This document shows positions 58,851 to 64,000 of a stretch of DNA of 64,000 bases, piece after piece. The DNA comes from Alcaligenaceae bacterium SAGV5 (lineage in GTDB: Bacteria; Pseudomonadota; Gammaproteobacteria; Burkholderiales; Burkholderiaceae_B). A model generated the notes under the pieces. The model worked only from the letters and a program-made list of their open reading frames with translations. It was not told the origin of the DNA and made no database searches. Location: contig SPDP01000005.1 in the NCBI GenBank assembly GCA_009360345.1, positions 248,001 through 312,000 on the forward strand, given 5' to 3'. Position 1 is the stretch's first letter. Each line of letters opens with the position of its first letter. Made by a program: the position numbers and the translations under genes.

Positions 58851-60923
58851 CTAATATACCTCGCGGCTGCGCTTCGCGTCTAGCTCTTTCCCGAGATCGA
58901 ATTTATCGCCCCAGGCGGTAAACCAGTGATCATTGGAGGACTGAACAGATAAGAGGCCCGCTGCATCTAGGCCAAAAATCTTTCCGATCTCGTCCTTGGT
59001 AGTGGTGCTGATGTAAGGGCAGACCACGAGATCGAACAGCATGATCAGCGTTTCGGCGTCATCGGGGCAGTGGGCCTTCATATATTCGAGCTTGGCGATG
59101 ATGTGTGCCTCCACGAAGGCCTTCAACTTTGCATAGCGAACTTTGTCTTTTATGTAAGACAGCAGAATCGTGATCGAAAAGTGGCTCATGAAGCCTGTCG
59201 GCCGAACATAATACTTCGTACCATCTTCCTCCTTGATCAGAAAATGACGGAGAAGAACGGAGACCGGCAACCAATACTCCCGGCCGATCTGCGATAGAGA
59301 AATAAGCAGGTAGAGGCTCTCGATCTCGCGGTAAACGCTCATCGTGTTCTTTTCGAGCTGCTGTATCACGTTGTCGTGAACGTACTTAAATAGTAGGTGT
59401 TTCAGCTCGTAGGGCATACCCTGCGCGTGCAGGAAGTCCACAGAAGTGGCAATCATCCGGCAGAGGCGGATGGTGTGATTGACCTTCGGGCTTGCCGAGT
59501 ACGCAAAAAAGGCAAACTCCATAATCGCGAGCAGGGCATTGGAGAGGCGCTTACGATCGCGATCTGATTTGTCGCTTGCTACATAGGATTTAAATAATTT
59601 TTCGATTCTATTCTCGGTTATGGCGAAGGTGTAATTCAACAGATCACCATAGGTGACGCCTGCCTCCTTGATGGCGGATTTGTACCGGATGATCAGACGG
59701 TTCGCGTTTATGGCACAGACTAGGTTCTGCTTAGGTGGCGTGGAGGGGGCGGCCGATAATTCCTCCTCACACATTGGATTGATCTCGTCAATCAGAAGCG
59801 TCGAGATACGCTCTTTGGCAACCGTAATTTCTGTGATGATCGGTTTTTGATAGTGCTTTATCTTCGCGGTGTTAATGGTTAATTTTTTGGATTTGAGAAT
59901 GTCCTGAAGCATCTCGAATATCTGTAAATGCGTGGATTCTGCATTGTAAAAAACGAAAAAATCATCCACGTATCGGAAAATTTCATAATCCACCTTGTGG
60001 ATGAGATTGTTTCTATTTGACAATTGCTTGATTAGTTCCGCATCGACCGACTGCAAAATGATCTCGGCGAAAATTCGAGAAAACTCCGGCCCAATGACGA
60101 TGCCGTTCGTTTCTTTGTGATTCAGGTTTTGCATAAGGGCATCAAAGCGCCCTCCGAAGGTAACCTTTGATTCGTCTAGACTAAATTTTGTCTGACCCTT
60201 GCCCAACACAGCCCAAGGCAGCGAGTGAGTGTAGATGCTATCGAAGCATTTGCTCACATCGAGCTGCACCATCGCATCGTATTTCTTCTCACTGCGGTGG
60301 TACTTGTGCGATTCAAAGAAGCGATGGATGTTTCGGTATTTTTTGTAGACGAAATAGGAACCGAGCTGCTCGTACTCCCGATCTTCTTCTTCTATCCCAG
60401 AAACGGCGTCTTTGCGCTCTTCATGGAGCTTGTCCTTGAAATAAGCGTAGCGTGACACTGATACTGGGTGACGTATCGAAAACTCGCTGACAGACGTGTG
60501 GTATATGATCAGCGCGCTGTGTGTTGCGTAGAAGCACGCCACGTCAACCTGATTACGGGGATGCACAACGCTTAGCGTGCGTCCGTCAATATTGTGAGCG
60601 ACACGGAAATTGAAAGGGATGGTCGCCATCTGGCATTTGCGTATGGGCACAGAGCGGCGCGTCTTCTGCTTGCCCCATTCAGTCACAACTTCAACTGCGA
60701 TTACGGCAGTGGGGTCGATTCCGAATAGTAGGCGCATCGTTTGGTCGAGATCGGTCGTCTCGCAAATCCAGCGTAATTTGCCCTTTTCGATTTCGATGCT
60801 ATTCTTTCTCAAGAAGCGATAATAGCCACGATTGGAAAATGTCGGAGGTACCTCGAAAGGCAGCATGTCCGTTAGCACGGACCTTTGCTTTCTGTGGGTG
60901 AGCGAGATGCGCCGCCTAGCCAT
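58851..60923 (-). CDS. drt3b: Reverse transcriptase Drt3b (UG8-type), defence-associated
   Basis: A 690-residue protein. The RT core has motif A in VQLDVSKCFDSIYTH (Asp222) and the catalytic FRYVDDFFVFYN (Asp320/Asp321), with GIVIGPEFSRIFAEIIL before it. About 360 C-terminal residues follow, helical and without a group II intron maturase or retron pattern. This size and its position behind a smaller RT match Drt3b of type 3 defence-associated RT systems. In those systems two RTs and an ncRNA block phage growth by making DNA. The start overlaps the drt3a end by 8 bp (translational coupling). AT-richer codon use suggests transfer. Confidence 0.85.
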   Translation of the reverse strand: MARRRISLTHRKQRSVLTDMLPFEVPPTFSNRGYYRFLRKNSIEIEKGKLRWICETTDLDQTMRLLFGIDPTAVIAVEVVTEWGKQKTRRSVPIRKCQMATIPFNFRVAHNIDGRTLSVVHPRNQVDVACFYATHSALIIYHTSVSEFSIRHPVSVSRYAYFKDKLHEERKDAVSGIEEEDREYEQLGSYFVYKKYRNIHRFFESHKYHRSEKKYDAMVQLDVSKCFDSIYTHSLPWAVLGKGQTKFSLDESKVTFGGRFDALMQNLNHKETNGIVIGPEFSRIFAEIILQSVDAELIKQLSNRNNLIHKVDYEIFRYVDDFFVFYNAESTHLQIFEMLQDILKSKKLTINTAKIKHYQKPIITEITVAKERISTLLIDEINPMCEEELSAAPSTPPKQNLVCAINANRLIIRYKSAIKEAGVTYGDLLNYTFAITENRIEKLFKSYVASDKSDRDRKRLSNALLAIMEFAFFAYSASPKVNHTIRLCRMIATSVDFLHAQGMPYELKHLLFKYVHDNVIQQLEKNTMSVYREIESLYLLISLSQIGREYWLPVSVLLRHFLIKEEDGTKYYVRPTGFMSHFSITILLSYIKDKVRYAKLKAFVEAHIIAKLEYMKAHCPDDAETLIMLFDLVVCPYISTTTKDEIGKIFGLDAAGLLSVQSSNDHWFTAWGDKFDLGKELDAKRSREVY

Positions 60924-62265
60924 GTTTCCAAGCCTCCACGATCATCTGCAGCTCTCTGGTGCCGAAGTTATGATATCGGCGTTGCTCAAATCCCGTGGTG
61001 AATTTGAGGTTTTTCAACTGCTTTTGCAGGCTAGGCCGCCTGAGTTCCGCGATTCGGGTCTTGAGCCGGTTATCGAGCAGTTTGAAGCTCGACAAGTCGG
61101 TCACGATCGAATTGTTGAAGTATATGCCGGTGACTGCACATGACTTGCTATTGGAAAGGCGGGTGTTGCCCGTCAGAAATTTTACCCGCCCGACTAGCTT
61201 TCTGAATGCCCCCTTCGAATTGACCGGATTTTCCCGCCAATAGTCCGCGAACGCGGCGTTCATTCGCGCACGATATTTCGCCACCTTCGCTGCACTCGGG
61301 CTGATTTCAAACCGTCCTGGTCTGAGGTGGAAACGATAACCTAGATACTCGAATTTCTTCGGCTGGGCGTCGGTCAGCTTGAATTCCGACGTTTTAACTG
61401 CGTTGTGCGTAAGTCCGTTGTTGCCGAAGATCGCGATGATCACGTCCTTAAACGAGCCAAGGTGTTTGCCCACTGGCGGTCGTGCAAACACGGCTACGAT
61501 ATCATCGACAAATCGGCAGTATAGAACTAAACCGGGGATCGCTCGAATTGCGTGGTCGACCGGTTTCAGATACAGCTCGGCGAGATATGCACTGATGCCA
61601 ACGCCCCGGGGAATGCCTGTCGGAGAGCCGGAGATCACGCCGTATGAGTCCAGCACCTGCTTAACGTATTTCTTAGAGGAGGGGCTCAATAACTGGTCGC
61701 GATCCAGTTTCTCGACCAAACGCTTCCGATCGATGCTCTCATAAAATGACGAGATATCGGTGCGGATCAACTCGAAAGGAAATTTGCTGCCTAGCATGTC
61801 GCGAAGTTGGCAGACCAAGTCATGACGGTTAGCCTGTTTGACGCCGTAGATGTGATGGATGTTACGCTGTAGCTGCTTGATGACGAAGAAGGTCTCAGGT
61901 TCCGCGTCGATGCAGAAAACTGACTTTCCCTTCGGTCCGATCTTTTGGGAAAGGCCGATCTTAAAGCTTGGCTTTAGAACCTTCTGGCTGATGTCATCCA
62001 TCAGGGCATCAATGGCGGATGACTTGGCTGCTTTCAAGGCAATTAGTTCAGTCTTCAACGCGAGCAGCTGTACTTCGAAATCATCAGCCTTCAGTGTGGT
62101 TTCGACTTTCCGTAAATCACGAATTTCCTGCACTTTGTTGCGTACAGCGAGCGTGAATGGCTCAAGCGTCGGGAAATGGCGGGTTGCCAAGTCGACACCT
62201 TTGCGGTTCTCAGCGTCATAGATACGACGAAAATTCTCCGTGGTGAACATCTGGTCAAGCATCAT
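60916..62265 (-). CDS. drt3a: Reverse transcriptase Drt3a (UG3-type), defence-associated
   Basis: A 449-residue RT. Motif A is IRTDISSFYESIDR (Asp170) and the catalytic site YCRFVDDIVAVF (Asp254/Asp255). SPTGIPRGVGISAYLAELYL is the motif before it, and KKFEYLGYRFHL follows the palm. The ATG at 62265 is chosen because the conserved N-terminus (LDQMFTTENFRRIYDAENRK) begins there. The frame stays open to a GTG at 62373, which would add 36 poorly conserved residues and lacks a ribosome-binding site. The small RT in front of a larger one fits the drt3a-drt3b order. Retron or intron RT roles are unlikely: no msr/msd or maturase domain is visible. Confidence 0.85.
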   Translation of the reverse strand: MMLDQMFTTENFRRIYDAENRKGVDLATRHFPTLEPFTLAVRNKVQEIRDLRKVETTLKADDFEVQLLALKTELIALKAAKSSAIDALMDDISQKVLKPSFKIGLSQKIGPKGKSVFCIDAEPETFFVIKQLQRNIHHIYGVKQANRHDLVCQLRDMLGSKFPFELIRTDISSFYESIDRKRLVEKLDRDQLLSPSSKKYVKQVLDSYGVISGSPTGIPRGVGISAYLAELYLKPVDHAIRAIPGLVLYCRFVDDIVAVFARPPVGKHLGSFKDVIIAIFGNNGLTHNAVKTSEFKLTDAQPKKFEYLGYRFHLRPGRFEISPSAAKVAKYRARMNAAFADYWRENPVNSKGAFRKLVGRVKFLTGNTRLSNSKSCAVTGIYFNNSIVTDLSSFKLLDNRLKTRIAELRRPSLQKQLKNLKFTTGFEQRRYHNFGTRELQMIVEAWKHG

Positions 62266-62919
62266 TTGGCGATTATTTCCATTTGATTCAGTTCGATATC
62301 TGGGCTCGATGCCGATGCAAGGTCGAGCTTGGTTGCGCTCTTGGAATGCAACGATCCGCTGATTTATTGACACGACTGGAACATTGACAACTTGACGGGA
62401 ATATTAACTCGGCAATTGCGATTCTGATAGTCAGAGATGGGAATTTTTGAAGTGGCCGGAATACTGCTGTGTGATAGCCACCTTCGGAGCTGCCGCCGTC
62501 CTGCGACTTGATGGCAAGAAAGCAGCCAAGAGTTAAAAGAAAATTAGCACGCGGTAGTAGACAGCGCGCCCGCCGTGCTCCCCCACGGCTCCGCTCCCTC
62601 GACGAGTAGTGAGCCTTGGTCTAGCACATAATCATGTACGGCTGTCGCCGCCGTATGATTCCAGTCAACTCATGAGCAGTGATGGGAAACCAGTTCCCTC
62701 ATTGGCCTTGATGTGTCGAAGCTGACCTTGGCGAATGGCATGAAACGGAAACCGGTTTTCTTTAAAAAGTAGAGAAAAAATCTGGCTAAAAATCTGAAAC
62801 TAACCAGCCGAATTTGCGAGTAACCATATAGATCTGCGCGTTGTTACGGGGTGCATCCTCTGTGACCGGAAAAATTTCCTGTCTACCATAGACTAACGAT
62901 TATCCGAATAGGACTAACC
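62266..62919. other. Long AT-rich region upstream of drt3a
   Basis: This 650-bp stretch separates drt3a from the MgtC-like gene. It contains no convincing gene. Visible are an inverted repeat ACATAATCATGT (62626-62637), a GC-rich patch around 62565-62600 and a very AT-rich stretch at 62755-62820. The drt3 promoter must lie here. The minus strand also has a short CACACA (62468-62473), a weaker template candidate than the one downstream of drt3b. Confidence 0.6.
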
Positions 62920-63423
62920 ATGGACGCCCCCCTATGGACCCAAATCTGGACCACCGCCTCCAACGAATTCTCCGACATCCCCGACATAGCCGAACTAACC
63001 CGCGTCTTCGTCCGCCTACTCGTCGCCATGACCCTAGGCGGCCTCCTAGGCTTGGAGCGTGAACTACGCGGCACCTCCGCCGGCCTGCGCACCCACATGC
63101 TGGTCGCCCTGGGCGCCGCGCTATTCGTTCTCGTCCCCCTGCAAGGCGGCATGGAAGTAGCCGACATGAGCCGAGTCCTGCAAGGCGTGATCGCTGGCAT
63201 AGGCTTCCTCGGCGCCGGCGCCATCCTCAAATCAAATGGCCGAGAGATCCACGGCCTGACCACGGCAGCCAGTATCTGGCTCACGGCGGCCATCGGTGTC
63301 GCGGCGGGCATGGGGCGGGAGATGACGGCCATTGTCAGCACGCTGTTCGCGCTGGTCATCCTGGCGCTGCTGCGCAAGTTCACGCACAACCGCGGCCTGC
63401 CGAAGCATGAGGACCATCAATAG
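62920..63423 (+). CDS. MgtC/SapB-family membrane protein
   Basis: A 167-residue membrane protein with four to five hydrophobic segments. The family pattern [20 protein letters not shown] followed by [17 protein letters not shown] and [13 protein letters not shown] is complete; members take part in Mg2+ homeostasis or in modulating the ATP synthase. It lacks the C-terminal ACT-like domain of virulence MgtC. The first third has an excess of CTA and C-ending codons unusual for the window. It marks the right border of the island. Confidence 0.92.
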   Translation: MDAPLWTQIWTTASNEFSDIPDIAELTRVFVRLLVAMTLGGLLGLERELRGTSAGLRTHMLVALGAALFVLVPLQGGMEVADMSRVLQGVIAGIGFLGAGAILKSNGREIHGLTTAASIWLTAAIGVAAGMGREMTAIVSTLFALVILALLRKFTHNRGLPKHEDHQ

Positions 63424-63426
63424 GAT

Positions 63427-64000
63427 TCAGGCGCGCGTGCCGGTATGCAAAAAACCGATGTCGCTCGGCTTGAAGTTGACGACTTCGCAGGCAATGTCCA
63501 GGCAGGCGCCGACCAGGGGCCGGAGGTCGCGTTCGCGCGAGATCAGGAAGTAGTCCAGCGCGGCCAGCGGCGGGGTGCCGCGCAGTCGCACGAGCAGGCC
63601 GGCCTGGACGAGTTGATCGGCCCACGATTCCGGCAGTACGCCCAGGCCCAGTCCCTGTATCAGCAGTTGGGCGATGACGGCCCAGCTGTTGCAGTGCAGG
63701 CGCCGGGCGACGGTGGCGTCGATGGACTGGAGCGATTGTTCGATGATGAGGGCGGTGCCGCTGGAGGGCGGTAGGGAGATCAGCGCGCAGTCGGGCAATA
63801 GGGCGGGCAGCCGGCCGTCGCCCTGGCGGTGCAGGGCGGGGGAGCAGACCCAGGCGAAGCCGGCGCTGCCGAGGTATTCGGCCTTGATGCGGTTGTCCGA
63901 CGGGCGGTTGGCGATGACGGCGAAGTCCAGGTCGCCTTCGGCTACGCGCCGTGCGAGGTTGCCGAGCGAGCTGCCGGCTTCGACCACGGGGTCCAGTTGC
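63427..64000 (-). CDS. LysR-type regulator, C-terminal part (cut by the right edge)
   Basis: About 191 C-terminal residues of a LysR effector domain are visible: GNLARRVAEGDLDFAVIANR, then LHCNSWAVIAQLLIQGLGLG and VLPESWADQLVQAGLLVRL. The frame remains open to base 64000, so the helix-turn-helix lies outside the window. It ends 3 bp from the convergent MgtC-like gene. Target unknown. Confidence 0.85.
   Translation of the reverse strand, partial: QLDPVVEAGSSLGNLARRVAEGDLDFAVIANRPSDNRIKAEYLGSAGFAWVCSPALHRQGDGRLPALLPDCALISLPPSSGTALIIEQSLQSIDATVARRLHCNSWAVIAQLLIQGLGLGVLPESWADQLVQAGLLVRLRGTPPLAALDYFLISRERDLRPLVGACLDIACEVVNFKPSDIGFLHTGTRA

Noticed and set aside
58851-62373. Retron or group II intron explanation for the reverse transcriptases
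   Set aside because: No msr/msd-like inverted repeats precede the RT genes, no maturase/HNH domain follows the palm, and two different RTs overlap, which fits neither class.
62374-62700. ncRNA of the DRT3 system placed upstream of drt3a, with CACACA at 62468-62473
   Set aside because: Only a hexamer, with no adjoining hairpin. The downstream candidate has a longer tract next to a perfect stem and an end signal. Kept only as a weaker alternative.
1-64000. CRISPR arrays, rRNA, tRNA and intact insertion sequences
   Set aside because: Looked for regularly spaced repeats, cloverleaf-like segments and transposase motifs; none convincing apart from the integrase remnant and isolated short repeats.

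Overview
The window looks like the chromosome of a high-GC betaproteobacterium of the Alcaligenaceae (Bordetella/Achromobacter type). The main evidence is nine periplasmic binding proteins of the Bug/TctC family in 64 kb. Each is embedded in its own small catabolic operon, most with a nearby LysR- or GntR-type regulator. Codon use is strongly G/C-ending throughout, and a double-hairpin repeat at about 49.15 kb is of a kind I associate with these genomes. No tRNA, rRNA, CRISPR array or intact insertion sequence was recognised.

Layout. 0-1 kb: end of an unknown gene, a GFA-family zinc protein and a possible gene remnant. 1-8.2 kb: LysR gene divergent from a six-gene operon (LigI-like amidohydrolase, SDR, Bug, MmgE/PrpD, D-2-hydroxyacid dehydrogenase, alpha/beta hydrolase lacking its nucleophile) that ends in a strong terminator. 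8.4-12.9 kb: amino-acid oxidase, M19 dipeptidase and Bug, divergent from a LysR gene. 13-17 kb: HutC-type GntR regulator with two operators, divergent from flavin reductase, Bug and fatty-acid desaturase. 17-23.3 kb: NTF2-like protein, LysR, a racemase/isochorismatase-like/SDR trio, then Bug and a CMD-like protein. 23.5-35.7 kb: a 12-gene co-directional acyl-CoA operon with two Bug receptors, a DUF35/thiolase-like pair resembling retro-aldolases, ligase, CoA-transferase, embedded LysR, enoyl-CoA hydratase and MaoC. 35.8-40.6 kb: LysR, sulfatase, Bug and enolase-superfamily enzyme. 40.7-45.9 kb: sulfite-dehydrogenase pair lacking a Tat signal, CDF transporter, carbonic anhydrase and small hypotheticals. 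45.9-49.1 kb: Bug divergent from LysR and a TauD-type dioxygenase, with a shared LysR-type box in front of the LysR gene and the dioxygenase gene. 49.2-55.5 kb: AadA-like adenylyltransferase and a five-gene operon (Gfo/Idh/MocA, DUF993, amidohydrolase, Bug, sugar-isomerase fold). 62.9-64 kb: MgtC-like membrane protein and the end of a LysR gene.

The most interesting region is a visibly AT-richer island at about 55.6-62.9 kb. It carries two adjacent, overlapping reverse transcriptases on the minus strand, both with intact DD motifs. Size, order and pairing fit a type 3 defence-associated reverse transcriptase (DRT3) system, with Drt3a (UG3) upstream of Drt3b (UG8). Directly downstream of drt3b lies a compact, hairpin-rich non-coding stretch. 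It has a perfect CACACAC tract beside a 5-bp hairpin and ends near a T-run, which makes it a good candidate for the system's template ncRNA. A decayed tyrosine-recombinase gene with a nonsense codon and a lost catalytic tyrosine sits beside it, suggesting that the island arrived by integration and was then immobilised. Two uncharacterised genes and a methyltransferase complete the island.
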